DNA of 64,000 nucleotides. It comes from Cynocephalus volans (taxonomy: Eukaryota; Chordata; Mammalia; Dermoptera; Cynocephalidae). The position numbers and the translations under genes were made by a program. The stretch is from contig NC_084471.1 in assembly GCF_027409185.1 (NCBI RefSeq), positions 8,152,535-8,216,534 on the forward strand. Reading direction: 5' to 3'. The notes below the pieces were generated by a model. That model saw only the letters and a list, made by a program, of their open reading frames with translations. It was not told the origin of the DNA and did not search any database. Every line of letters begins with the position of its first letter. Positions within the stretch are counted from its first letter, which is position 1. Below are positions 47,960-59,206 of this stretch, piece after piece.

Positions 47960-48195
47960 GTAAGCATTGGGGCTCTAGAATCAGACCGCCAGGCTTAATT
48001 TCCCTGCTTCTTCCACTTTTCATGTGATCTTATGCAAGTTATTTAACCATTCTGCGCCTTTCTTTCCTTATTAATGTGGGTAATATCTCCTTCCTTAGGT
48101 TATTGTCAGGACTGAGAGAGTCAGTATACCTAAAGTGCTTTGAAAAGTGCCTGATAACTACCAAGTCAATAGATGTTAGCTTTTGTCGTTATCTT
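47960..48195 (+). repeat. MIR SINE
   Basis: ggggctctagaatcagaccgccaggcttaatttccctgc, ttatgcaagttatttaaccattctgcgcctttctttcc, gaaaagtgcctgataactacc and gttagcttttgtcgttatc: near full-length. Confidence 0.82.
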
Positions 48196-49002
48196 TACCA
48201 AAGGCTTTTAAAGAAGTAACATGATCCAATTTTCAGTGTGAGAAGATTACTTTGCTCTTATGTGAGGATTGGATGGGGGCAAAGAGTGCAGGCAGAGAGA
48301 TCAGTGTAGAAGCAACCGGAGTGCAGTTTTGTTGTGTTTGGGTTAAATCTTCTGGAAATTCCATTTTTATTTCACTTGCACAGACAGCAAAGAGAGAAAC
48401 TAGATCGAGGGTCCTTGTCAAGATATGTGAATGTCTGAATGAATTTCAGTGAACAAATGTCATTTCCTATAATAGATTCTGTTTTACGTGGTTCATAGAA
48501 GAAATCTCCATACTGGGAACTTTGGTTTTAATGTTGCATTGATATTCCAGGAAGAACTTTGTGCTTAATGGTTTAGGAAAAACCTTTGACTGTCTCAGAA
48601 AGCTTCTTTCCTCATCTTAATGGAAGTAGCAAAAGAGCCTGTGGAAGTGTAAATAACTTCCTTCCCCATTTGTCTGGTCATTTTGTTTCCTGTGATCCTG
48701 AGTATCACATTTGTGGAATGTGCTTGTTCTGTAGAGCAGCGATTCTGTTTTGTGTTCTTCACGCCTTGTAACTCAAGACAAAAGGCCATTATTGTTACCT
48801 TGGCCCCCATTAATCATCAAAAGATTCCTTGATTAATGGGGAAATTAATGGGGGGGTTAAGTGATACTTTGTCCAGACCATAATAAGATGTCCTTGCCCA
48901 CACACAGCTCATCTCTAGTGACTTCAGTTGTGAAAGATCCATGGATGAGTCTGCCCAGGACAGCACTGGGCACCAGCTGCAGTGCAGGCCTGCCCCCCTG
49001 TA

Positions 49003-49106
49003 TTAGTCCATTTCTGTTGCTTATAACAAAATACACGGAACTGGGTAATTTATAAAGAAAATGAAATTTATTTCTTATAGTTTCTGAGGCTGGGAAGTCC
49101 AATTGA
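49003..49106 (-). mobile_element. MaLR-type LTR, 3'-terminal fragment
   Basis: Antisense terminal 104 bp of the 8657-type LTR (tgtattagtccatttctgttgcttataac to gaggctgggaagtcc). It stops abruptly where the sense copy at 49107 starts, so the two are head-to-head. Confidence 0.75.
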
Positions 49107-50712
49107 ATTATGTTCCCGCAAAACTCATTGAAGCTTAAATTGTGCTGGAGACCAGCTCCGCAGGATTTGTTGGACCTCAATAGGTGGTGTGGTCTCGGCG
49201 AGGAAAGAAAGAGATGGACCACAGATGTCTAGTGAAAGTGTGGGCAAGGACCACATGATCTTGCTTTTTTATATTTTTTACTTAACCTTTTACATGATGG
49301 TTTATCTTTTAATCAAAACATTTATTATTTTATCTCTATAAAAAAAGAAAAATCAGAATGTTCCAAAGCACTCATGCTGTGATAAAAGCACCCTCTCATG
49401 CATCAATAGTTCACCCCAAAGCCTGCGGCTTGTGGCCAGGAAACTATACAACAGCAGCATGCTTGGCATTAAAGAGCGCCAGACTTTTAGTTTAAACTAT
49501 AATTCTTAAACTTCTTAACTTACAATTTAACCCTTTTTTAATCTTACTTATGCGTACTACTCTTAATTTTAATAACATTGATTAGTTAAGTTTAACAATG
49601 TAATATTACTTATACCCTATATTGATCATTTTAATTTATAATCAAAATCACAATGTTTATACCTTTTATTTCTCTGCCAGTAGACTCCGGGAACAGCACA
49701 GGGGACAAAGTGAAAAGTTAAATGATCCTACTCAAACTAACAAAAATGCACAGTATCATTCTTATTTTTACTAAGGAAAGAACATGTTCTTGGTAAGTCA
49801 AGTGAAACTGTGGGAGGGGGGAGAAACAAAGAAATCTGTAACTGATTGATGATCAATTAGTTGTAAGCACCACTGCACTCAGACCCACCATCTCCCTGGG
49901 GAATGTGGATAGAAATCCAACATAATAACTTCATTCCACACGTACAAGAGCATGACCACAGCCACAGTGGGTTAATGCACATATCACTAACAAGAAAGAT
50001 TAATAACAAAATTAAATGGAGCCAACCCATGCTGGGAACATGCATCAAAAACACCTTTAGTACTGACAATGCCTTTTTAAATAAACCAATTAATTTTGAT
50101 GTATTATTAATATGTCCTTTGAGAAACTCCAGGGAATTTCCTAAAGCCATACTAAGCCAAAAGGTTAGACTATTTAATTCTGGGAAGGCTTGTCAAGCAA
50201 CCAAAGGTGAACAAACAAGAACTTCCATGGAGCCATGCCACACACATGGGACCCCCTTGTAGCCTGCAGAACAAGGGGTAGCACTCCTCAGCCTCCCATG
50301 CCGTTCCCTATAGCAGGACGGCTCATGGCAGAATTGTATTCCCCACGTTTTATGTATTAGAAACTTAGTCCCCACTGTGACTGTTAAGAGGGTGGAGAAT
50401 CCTATTATGGTAATTGAAAGGTGGAGCCTAGAAAAGGTGATTAGACTGTAGGACCATGAGGTAGTGAATAGATTAAAAATGGTGGTCAGGGGTGTGGTTC
50501 TGAGGGTTTTAAAAGAAGAGAGTCTGTCTTCCTCCCTCTGCTCTCTCTGTTTCTACCATCTTGCAATGTGAAATCCCTGGGTCACTGTAGGCACCACCAG
50601 ATGGACTTTGGACTTCACAGCCTCAGAAACTGTAAGCAATAAATTTCATTTTTATTTATAAATTATCCAGTTGCAAACATTTATTACAAGCAACAAAAAC
50701 AGACTAATACAC
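49107..50712 (+). mobile_element. MaLR-type (MST-like) LTR split by an ERV2-like insertion
   Basis: 5' part 49107-49142 (attgaattatgttcccgcaaaactcattg) and remainder 50331-50712 (gaattgtattccccacgttttatg to gcaacaaaaacagactaatac). Removing the insert restores an uninterrupted LTR like that at 8657. Confidence 0.8.
49143..50330 (-). mobile_element. ERV2-like LTR, 1,188 bp, inserted in a MaLR LTR
   Basis: It starts TG (tgctggagaccagc) and ends CA (ctcatggca) and is flanked by 6-bp duplications aaattg (49137-49142) and gaattg (50331-50336) with one mismatch. On the - strand the end tctttctttcctcgccgagacc...ctggtctccagca resembles a betaretrovirus-type U5. Length, TG/CA ends and 6-bp duplication fit an ERV2 (class II) solo LTR. 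A 97-codon frame on the - strand (49857-50150) with a hydrophobic middle lies in the would-be U3; its meaning is unknown. No other retroviral gene is present. Confidence 0.65.
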
Positions 50713-50990
50713 GAGGGGACATAATTCAATCCATTACATCACTCATGTTAATTTCTTCCTTTAGATATGAAAGTATCACTGATTAAATTAGTATCCCCTC
50801 AGAGGATAGCTGCCTGTCTACTCTCTACAACAAGTTAAAGGTGGCAGCCTTGAGTGTGCTGGAGTTGAGCAGCTCTGGGCCAGATGCCGCATCTGGGGAG
50901 TCACTGGAGCCATGGGGGAGTAGGACAGTGAACTTTTCAGTTCAGGCCAGGGCTCTCATCCTGGTACTCACTGCTTGTTTCTTTCTTTCT

Positions 50991-51160
50991 TTTTTTTTTT
51001 TCTTAAAGATGACCGGTAAGGGGATCTTAACCCTTGGCTTGGTGTTGTCAGCACCACACTCAGCCAGTGCAGCTAACCAGCCATCCCTATATAGGATCTG
51101 AACCTGTGGCCTTGGTGTTATCAGCACCACACTCTCCCGAGTGAGCCACGGGCCGGCCCC
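50991..51160 (-). mobile_element. CYN tRNA-Ile SINE, dimer
   Basis: Reverse-complement dimer in POLDIP3 intron 1. Target duplication ctcactgcttgtttct (50967-50982) and ctcattgcttgtttct (51160-51175), one mismatch. Confidence 0.92.
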
Positions 51161-51843
51161 TCATTGCTTGTTTCTGTTGTGAGGCGCTCACACAGAGGAA
51201 TCCAAGACCAACATTGGTTTTGTAGCTCTTTTAATAGTTGACAGCTCTTTTTGGTGTTACAGCTCTTTTTGATATTACAGCGCTTTATCGCTTGCAAGCA
51301 AGGATAACACTGGGGAGTGAAGACTCCTAGATCAGTGTCTCCCCGAAGAAAAGAAATAGGCAGTCTTATATAGCCAAAATTCCCACCCTGACTTTCTGCC
51401 CAAGTTTCCATTCAGGTCTTCCTATGTAAATGAGGGATGCAGTCCTGCTAATTTATATTGGCTGATTATGGGACACAATTCATTGGTTAGCTCTGGAGCC
51501 TAATTTGTATCCAGACCTTAGGGTGGTGTGAGGCTTATCTCCTATTAGCGCATGGATACAGGTGGGTGCAGGAAACAGGCAAGCCAGAGTTTGCGATTAA
51601 GACAGCCGAGCATAAAATTTCTAAAACAGTTTCTCTAGCAGAAGGGGTAGGTCCAATAATCAGAAAATGCTCAGGGTTCCCTACTACAGTTTCCTTGTCA
51701 GAGTAAGATAAAGGAAATGCAGACCTAAACACAAAAAGGAGGAAATGAGTTTCTATATAACTTGGAGGGGAAGAATTATGTTTTAAAGCGAAACATCTGC
51801 ACAAGACTCTTGGGTAAGAGGATGATGTCTTAGTGTCTTATTT

Positions 51844-52023
51844 TTTTTTTCTTTTTTTTTTTTTTTAAGAAGATGACCGGTAAAGGGATCTTAACACTTG
51901 ACTTGGTATTGTCAGCAGCATGCTCAGCCAGTGAGCTAACCGGCCATCCTTATATGGGATCCGAACCCGTGGCCTTGGTGTTATCAGCACCACACTCTCC
52001 CGAGTGAGCCACGGGCCGGCCCC
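51844..52023 (-). mobile_element. CYN tRNA-Ile SINE, dimer
   Basis: Reverse-complement dimer with a long T-run. Perfect 11-bp target duplication gtgtcttattt at 51833-51843 and 52024-52034. Confidence 0.92.
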
Positions 52024-52555
52024 GTGTCTTATTTCTCTTTGTGTGTCTAAAGCACCTAATTCAGAGTTGATCCTCAGTAATAGTTCGAACTAAACTGTTT
52101 TCTCCCTATAAAAATGACCTCAGCACACATACTCTAACCCAGAAACCCCCACAGATTAAAGTCCACTTTATAATCATCCAGGGCCCCCCTTTATGGGCCT
52201 GAATCTTTTGGACTGGAAATCGGTCCAGAGCTGGCTACGGCCCTGCCTTCCACAGATGGAGCCAGGATGGTGAGGTATTCCTAGCCCCTACAGACACTCC
52301 CTGATCATCACATGTCTGCCAGGTTCCTGTCGGGGTATGAGGAAGAGAGTTGAGGGTCCAGTGAGGCATGCCTTCTTACCTGCCCGCAGCACTTTTCCCA
52401 GGACCCTGTGGAATGAACACCTGGTGAAGGCTTGGAAGCAGTTGCAGAGTTGCCGTGTTTTGAGTATAATGGTGGCAGGGCAGCTTAGAGACTTACACGC
52501 AAAACTTTCCCCTCCCAAATATTTACTGAGGACGAAAGTGCAGGATGTGTTTTGG

Positions 52556-52647
52556 CAGCACCACGCTCAGCCAGTGAGCAAACCGGCCATCCCTATATAG
52601 GATTCGAACCCATGGCCTTGGTGTTATCAGCACCGCACTCTACCGAA
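52556..52647 (-). mobile_element. CYN SINE fragment lacking both ends but with a perfect target duplication
   Basis: Only the middle of a dimer is present (cagcaccacgctcagccagtgag to caccgcactctaccgaa); the poly(A)/tail and the extreme 5' end are missing. It is nevertheless flanked by the perfect 16-bp repeat gcaggatgtgttttgg at 52540-52555 and 52648-52663. Confidence 0.85.
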
Positions 52648-52663
52648 GCAGGATGTGTTTTGG

Positions 52664-53937
52664 GAACATTAGGAGTCCCTGCAGTAGGGAATGAGGCTGC
52701 AGGCAGGAGTGGAAGCCAGGCAGAAGTTGGGGCCAGACCGGAGGCTCCCCTGAGGGGTTAGGCTTTGTTAGGGAGCTCTCAGCAGTTCTTGGAGCAGGAG
52801 GGTAGCATAACTGAGTCTGTGTTTTAGAGACCTACCCCTAGCAGGAGTGTTTATTTGAAAAATTCCTGATGACTAATACCTGCCTTATAACTAGTACTGC
52901 TGCCTGCTGGGACGAATAGCTGTCTTTTCATGCAGGAAGAGGAGCTGTGATTATAAAAAGCCAGAACACTGAAGCCCCCTAAAGCTGTTCATAAAAGGAG
53001 TTGAAAGAACTGGTGTAACTAGGGAACTGAGTGCATCGGATTGAAGGGAAGTAGCTAGCTCCTACACCACAGCTACCTTCACCTCCCTCCCCCAAATGTA
53101 CCTTTCATGCTCTTTGGATAGATAAAAATGCCAGCGCAAGGCATCTTGGTGATCTTACCTGCCAGACAGGCATTATGGCATATGGGTCCTCGGTGTGTGT
53201 GCTCACCCTCTGGTACCTAAAGAGTATGTATGCTCTGTGTCCCTGGGCTTGACTGAAGTTCTAAGATTTTCTTCAACCTGGGGATAGTACTCATGCTTCC
53301 TTAACCTTTTTAAAAAATTTTTTTTGAAAGTTTTAATAGTGTATTGGAACTAAAATAACAGACACTAACAATAGGGAAGATTATTTCTTTTATATTTGTT
53401 TTCCTTTCTTTATGTCTTAAAGTTCTGGACTTTATTTTTGACTCATGCTTAATTTATTGGTGCTTTAACTAGATATAGTGAAGTTCAAATCCAGCTCTTT
53501 TTTCTTAGGATAGTTAATCTCCTTGAATCTCAGTTTCCTCATTTACAAAATGTGGACAATAAACTTTCATTGATCATATTCTTTGTAAAGCTTTTCATAA
53601 CCCCAGTAGCTAGTTGCCTCTTACATGGCCATGGCAGACATTGCTTATCAACCATAGACTCCTGTGGAGTATGGAAATTTCCTCAGAATTCTCATTATGA
53701 CACTTCAAATAGCTATTACCTATTATCAGAGAAGAGAAACTGTTAGGAAATAGGAATAAGTTAAAGTTGCACAATCCTACCTCCCCTCCTCCTTATACGA
53801 AGATTTTTTTCATGCAGAATTGGAGTGAACTGAAAAACTTTTGAGACTGCCCCTTTTTCCATTCTGTGTTCAGGGATATGAAACTTGTTTTCAAAAATCT
53901 CATTGTTTTAGTTATTTGAAATAATTACTTTTGATTG
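52664..53937. other. POLDIP3 intron 1, unassigned stretch
   Basis: No exon or clear recent repeat. AT-rich near 53,300-53,480. Confidence 0.4.
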
Positions 53938-54352
53938 TGTATTAGTCCATTTTGTGTTGCTATAACAGAATACTTGGAACTGGGTAATTTATAAAGAAAA
54001 AACGAAATTGTTTACAGTTTCTGAGGCTGAGAAGTCCAAAGTCCATCTGGTGGTGGCGACAGTGACCTAGGGTTCTCACATTGAACGATGGTGGAAGCAG
54101 AGAGAGAAAGACAGACTCTCTTCTTCTTTTAAAGCCCTCAGAACCATGTCCCTGACCATTTTTAATCCACTCACTACTGCGTGGTCCTACAATCCAATCA
54201 CCTCTTCAAGGCTCCACCTTCCAATTACCATAATGATTTCCCACCCTCTTAACAGTCACAGTGGGGACTAAGTTTCTAATACATAAAACTTGAGGGACAC
54301 AATGCGAGCTTCAATGAATTTTTGGGGGACATAATTCAATCCACTACAGATC
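53938..54352 (-). mobile_element. MaLR-type (MST-like) LTR
   Basis: Antisense full-length copy: gtattagtccattttgtgttgctataac start, cttttaaagccctcagaaccatgtcc middle, ttgggggacataattcaatccactac end. Close to the 8657 copy. Confidence 0.82.
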
Positions 54353-55876
54353 GGTTGTCTTTTTTTCCTTTTTTTTTTTTGTTAATATGTTTTATTGCTT
54401 GAATGATTAGTGAGATTGGGTAACTTAACTTCTTAAAAGCAAAATTGATGCTGTGGGGTCCTAGATTTGCCCAGTTTTATGGTATTCTAAAATCATGGAG
54501 TATCACATGATGAGGTGGTCCCACCTCCTTTAGTTATAAATATCAGGAACCCTTTGGTAATGAGGGGTGCCCTGATGATGGGAGGAGGTGGAATTTGGGA
54601 AAGACAGAAGAAGATAGGAAATTTTGGGGAAAGGATCAGGTTTGGATTGGGCTGTGTCTGGTTCCCACTGTGTGGTGGGTGACGTTAATGAAGTCTTTTA
54701 ATTTTATGGTTGCTTATGCAGCCTGGTTCCATTTGTAATGTTCTCTCTTAGTTGGAGACCAGTTCCTCTCTATTCCAGGAGGCCTTTCCTGAAGCTCCTG
54801 CAGGAAAATCAGGATCTGAGCCCTCCTCTGAGCTGCTAAGATCCTTGTGGGTCCCGCTCAAAGGATCTGTGCCAGGGTGGCCCTGTGCCCTAGCTACGTT
54901 GCTTCCCTCTTAGCTGGGAAGGGTGTTTGGAAGCCCAGATCCTAGCAGAGCACCAGGCTAGTCTGTGAAGGCTGGTTTCTCCAGGAGAAGCCCTTCAAGG
55001 ATAGCTATAATTTCTCCTGTCTTATCTCCCCTGGGGCTTGGAGTAGGAAGGAGGGAAGCTTGGACCGCGTTACAGTGGAGAGAGTATGGGCTGTGGAGTG
55101 GGTGGACCTGGGAATCCAGTCCCAGCCATGCCACTAGCTCTGTGATTCCTTTCCTCTTCTGTAAAATGGAGGTGATCACAGTTAACCCCAGAGATTGTAA
55201 GCCCTTGTCATTGTCCTGATGCAGGATGTGCTGCTAAGCAGTTCTTAGTCCTGTGGGAGACTTAGGCTTGTAAACAAATCATTGTGATGCAGCATGGTAA
55301 GTGCCTTAATGGAAGCTTTGTCAGTGCTTGAATGCTCCAAAGTGGAGCCTCCAACTGGGGACCACAGGAAGCAGCTTTGCCAGAAGTGATGTGGGAGCAG
55401 AGAAAGAATGCTCTTGAGTGTGGGGAAGTGAGGAAAGCTAGACACCTCCTCAGCTGCCTGCCAGAGCCGCAGCGGGGAGCAAAGAAACTGCAAGCTGTGG
55501 GCTGTAGTGGGCTTTTCCACATTCCGTCCATCTAGAACACTCTTAGACTAGTAACTCTTCCCAGACACTCTGGGCCACCTCTAAGCCTTCCAACAGGCCT
55601 CTGGTGTCCAGTTGCTTGCAGTGTGCCCATAGACTTTGTACCTTCCTCTTCGAGAGTAGAAGTGTGATTATTTCGGTATCTATAGACAAGCCCTTGGTTT
55701 AGAGTACCTGGAGGCCTGTACTTCACTGCATTCCTTTTGGTAACTTGATTGCTTGGCCCAATGCCTGTGGCTTTTGGAGGGGTATGCAGTTAGTGAACAG
55801 TTTTGTCTGGCGTGCTTTCTACTAACCCTGGCTTTATCTGGATCTGGGTGGTAAATGTTGATCAAAACCCTTTTAC
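54353..55876. other. POLDIP3 intron 1, unassigned stretch with MIR piece
   Basis: A MIR-like segment at 55,075-55,200 (gagagagtatgggctgtggagtgggtgg, ctctgtgattcctttcctcttctgtaaaatgg). Otherwise nothing recognised. Confidence 0.45.
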
Positions 55877-55877
55877 A

Positions 55878-56055
55878 GGGCCGGCCCATGGCTCACTCGG
55901 GAGAGTGCGGTGCTGATAACACCAAGGCCACAGGTTCGGATCCTACATAGGGATGGCCGGTTTGCTCACTGGCTGAGCGTGGTGCTGACAACACCAAGCC
56001 AACGGTTAGGATCCCCTCACTGGTCGTCTTTAAAAAACAACAACAACAACAAAAA
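55878..56055 (+). mobile_element. CYN tRNA-Ile SINE, dimer, young
   Basis: Sense-strand dimer with both ctgataacacc and ctgacaacacc halves and an (aac)n/(a)n tail. Flanked by aaaacccttttaca (55864) and aaaaatccctttt (56051), a short imperfect duplication. Confidence 0.92.
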
Positions 56056-56677
56056 TCCCTTTTCCCAATTTCTTGAGTAGGACTTCAGTAGCAGCTCCTC
56101 CTCCGAGCCAGTAGCCTGTTTCTTTTCTTTGATGGACATCATCAGCAGATGTGAGATGTTAAAGCATTTTTTTTTTTTTAAGCCAGTGGGGGCATGCTAC
56201 CTGCCAACTGCTCCTGGGGGTAGGGCTTTTTTATGGAGGTCGTTTTGTTCCCTCCATTTCTGCCAGGGGCCCCTTAGTGTACCTGTGGGTTTCTGGGGTT
56301 ACCACAAAGCAGAACCCCACCATTGCCCAGGGCTTTGCAGGCTCTGGACCACGAAGCCTGGGGTAGCCCAGTCCAGGGGAGGACTGCCACACAGCCATTT
56401 CCTCTCCCTGGTTGTGAGTGCTGGCTTCCCTGAACCCCATGTTTTCTGCTCTGCTTTCTTTAGTGCCTCCATCTCCCAGAGTCTTCACATGAGAAAGTAG
56501 GGCAGGATGGACAAGCAGCCCCCTCCACTTTAAACCTAATCTGATGAGTCTGTAAATGACCCCTCTAGAAACCCTCACTTCCACCCAGTTCTTGTATGAA
56601 CCTACTGGAAAGTATTTAAATCTTAAAGTAATTTGCCATTTTCCAAAGAGAAAAATGGTACTGTGCATCACTGCCTG

Positions 56678-57050
56678 TCTTAGTCCGTTTGGGCTGCTGT
56701 AACAAAATACTAAAAACTGGGTGCTTATAAACATCAGAAGTTTATTTCTCATGGTTCTGGAGGCTGAGAAGTCCAAGATCAAGGCACTACCAGATTCCAT
56801 GTCTGGTGAGGGCCTGCATCTGGTGAGGGCCTGCATCTGGTGAGGGCCTGGTTGTAGACTGTCTTTTTGCTGTGCCCTCACATGGTGATGTCAGGGAGCT
56901 TTCTGATGCATCTTTTATATGGGCACTAATCCCATGTATGAAGCCTCCACCCTCATGACCTAATTGCCTCCCAAAGGCCCGGGATTAGGTTTCAACCTAA
57001 GAATGGGGTGGGGGTGGGGGTGGGGGGATGTCTACAAACAAAAATTCAGT
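56678..57050 (-). mobile_element. MLT1/MaLR-like LTR with internal 17-bp triplication
   Basis: tgtcttagtccgtttgggctgctgtaacaaaatac start, ctggaggctgagaagtccaagatcaaggcac, ctcatgacctaattgcctcccaaaggcc. The unit tctggtgagggcctgca occurs at 56802 and 56819 and again, nearly complete, at 56836. A GGTGGGG simple repeat (57,005-57,028) interrupts its left-strand 5' end. Confidence 0.72.
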
Positions 57051-57500
57051 GTATATTACTGTCTTAGGTCTGGCTCTGGCATATTGGAGGCAGTAGGTAT
57101 TTTTCCATCATTTGAAAGATAATGAGATGAAGGTCCAGGTTTGCCTTTATTGGTACCAGGTAGACTCACCTTTGGGTGTAGTTCTAATATTTATTAGCAG
57201 AGAAACTGGTGGCAGTCTCACTTCAGCCACTTGAGGAAGAATGAGGCAGTAAGCAGATCCTGGTGACTTGCCCAGTGAGAAGGTTGCCTCCTAGGAGGCT
57301 CAGGCAGTGAGGTGGGAAACATACAGGAACTTGTTTATTTAGCAGTTTCACCTTCTAACTCTAGGTCAGAGATTCTCAACATGGCTCTTCTCCAGAATCA
57401 CCTATAGAGTTCAAAATGCAGATATCCAGGCCTTCCCCAGATTTCGATTTAGTATCTCTTGAGTGGGATCTGGACAGTTGTATATTTAAGAAGCTCCAGG

Positions 57501-57600
57501 CCTGGCCAGTTAATTCAGTTGGTTAGAGTGTGGGGTTATAAACACCAGGGTCAAGGGAGAGAGTTTGGATCTCCGTAGTGGCCAGCCAGTAAAAAAAAAA
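57501..57600 (+). mobile_element. tRNA-derived SINE, monomer (older type)
   Basis: cctggccagttaattcagttggttagag, gttataaacacc, gtttggatctccgtagtggccagcc and poly(A). Target duplication aagctccagg (57491-57500) and aagctccaca (57601-57610). Confidence 0.85.
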
Positions 57601-57616
57601 AAGCTCCACAGGAGTT

Positions 57617-57715
57617 CGGTGGGTTTTTTTGGCAGCTCCCAGTGCGGGGAACCAAACCCTTGACCTTGGTGTTAAAAGGCCACACTCTAACCAGCTGACC
57701 CAACCGGCCAGCCCG
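57617..57715 (-). mobile_element. tRNA-derived SINE, monomer (older type)
   Basis: Reverse-complement monomer next to the previous one in opposite orientation. Perfect 11-bp duplication ccacaggagtt at 57606-57616 and 57716-57726. The pair forms an inverted repeat in POLDIP3 intron 1. Confidence 0.88.
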
Positions 57716-58815
57716 CCACAGGAGTTTTTGAGGCTCAGCCAGAGCTCAGTGCCACTTCTGAGGTACTAGACCCTGAAAAAAGAATGAGTCCCTTTTCCCC
57801 CTCCCATCCCAGCTCAGGATAGAGGGAGGAAACAAGCAGATGTAATAATAGGCACAAAGGAAGGTTGTCCTGGAGGAATCAGGGAGGGTTTCCCAAAGAG
57901 GAGACATTGACATAGGAGTCCCCTGGCAGGGTCTCCTGCACAGGAGTGGTTGTTTATGGTGGCTGGAGGAGAGAGGCCTTGTAGGGGGGGTAAGATGATG
58001 GGATGAGGCAGGAGAAGCCTGACACCCCAGGAAGGACCTCCAGCATCGTACTTGGAAAGGTCTTCTGTTTTCTTTCAAGCCACTGAAAACCAGAGGAACC
58101 CCAGAAAGAGAATGGGGCCTGTTCAATGAAGTTTAATTCATTTCCAATTCTAATAGTCTGAATTTGACATTTTTGTTATTGCAGAGTAATTTTATTTTTC
58201 TTTTTTACCAACTCTTGTATTATATCTTCAACCTGGTAGTCCTCAAGCTCTAAGCCAGATCCACATGTTGTCTCTTGGTCCCAGCCCAGTAGGAGGTGTC
58301 TGCCTGCAGCAGAGGCCCTCTTTGTTAATCATCTCATCTTTCCAAGCCTGTTTCTCCCACTGTAAAATGGGCATAATAAGTGCCTCTGGACATGCTGACA
58401 GGGCTGATTGAGAGTGTGGATGTGGAAGACCTTTGAAAACTAAATTTGCTCTTCAGATGGGCAAGACTATGATATTTGGGGGAATTAGTTTATTTTATTT
58501 GACTGGCATTGTCTGGACATTATTGTCCATAATGTTGTCTCAAAACACCTGGTCTAGGTAGCAAAACTGTCTTAACTAGTAATAAAAATTGTCAGGCCCT
58601 CCTTCTTAATTTTGTTTATAATGCAAAGTTAAAATCCATGAAACCAGGAAAGAAGTCTATACTTTATGCAGACTTAATGGTTTATGCAGGCACAGGCAGG
58701 GAGCAGCTTTCTGTTTTCTCCAGGACCTCCCCTGTCTCCAGTATTACCATGGCTCTACTTCCACGGGATACTGTTGACAACCAGATCCACTTAATATTGC
58801 AATTTGTATTTGCAG

Positions 58816-59206
58816 GCTCAGTGCCAGACCAGGAGTTGGAGGAGTCCGATCTCGAGTTGGGATCCAGCAGAGCCTTCTCAGCCAGCCAACACGCACAGCC
58901 ACCTTCCAGCAGAGATTTGATGCCCGACAGAAGATTGGCCTCTCAGATGCCCGGCTCAAACTGGGAGTCAAGGATGCCCGGGAGAAGCTTTTGCAGAAAG
59001 ATGCCCGGTTTCGGATTAAAGGGAAAGTACAGGATGCCAGAGAGATGTTGAACTCCCGCAAGCAGCAGAGCACAGTGCCCCAGAAGCCCCGCCAGGTGGC
59101 TGATGCCCGGGAGAAAATCAGCTTGAAGAGGAGTTCCCCTGCTGCGTTCATAAGCTCACCCATTGGGACAGTGACTCCTGCTCTGAAGCTTACCAAAACC
59201 ATTCAG
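58816..59206 (+). CDS. POLDIP3: POLDIP3 coding exon 2 (residues 20-150)
   Basis: Begins after tatttgcag and ends before gtaagt, 391 nt. Encodes the basic region with repeated DAR motifs (RFDARQKIG, LSDARLKLG, VKDAREKLL, KDARFRIKG, VQDAREML, VADAREKI) and the end SSPAAFISSPIGTVTPALKLTKTIQ. Very close to human; the few changes are conservative. Confidence 0.97.

Larger units (their letters stand above)
46315..58815. other. POLDIP3 intron 1 (12.5 kb)
   Basis: Its left 300 bp belong to the CpG island. It then holds MIR pieces (about 46,700-46,960, 47,960-48,195, 55,080-55,200), nested MaLR and ERV2-like LTRs (49,003-50,712), a further MaLR LTR, a MLT1-like LTR and six tRNA SINEs. I see no additional exon. 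Confidence 0.6.

Noticed and set aside
49003-50712. DNA transposon with terminal inverted repeats
   Set aside because: The inverted ends are the 3' ends of two MaLR-type LTRs also found alone elsewhere in the window.
58638-59051. 137-codon + strand frame starting upstream of POLDIP3 exon 2
   Set aside because: It is in a different frame from the conserved POLDIP3 reading and includes intron sequence; the conserved frame begins at the 58816 acceptor.
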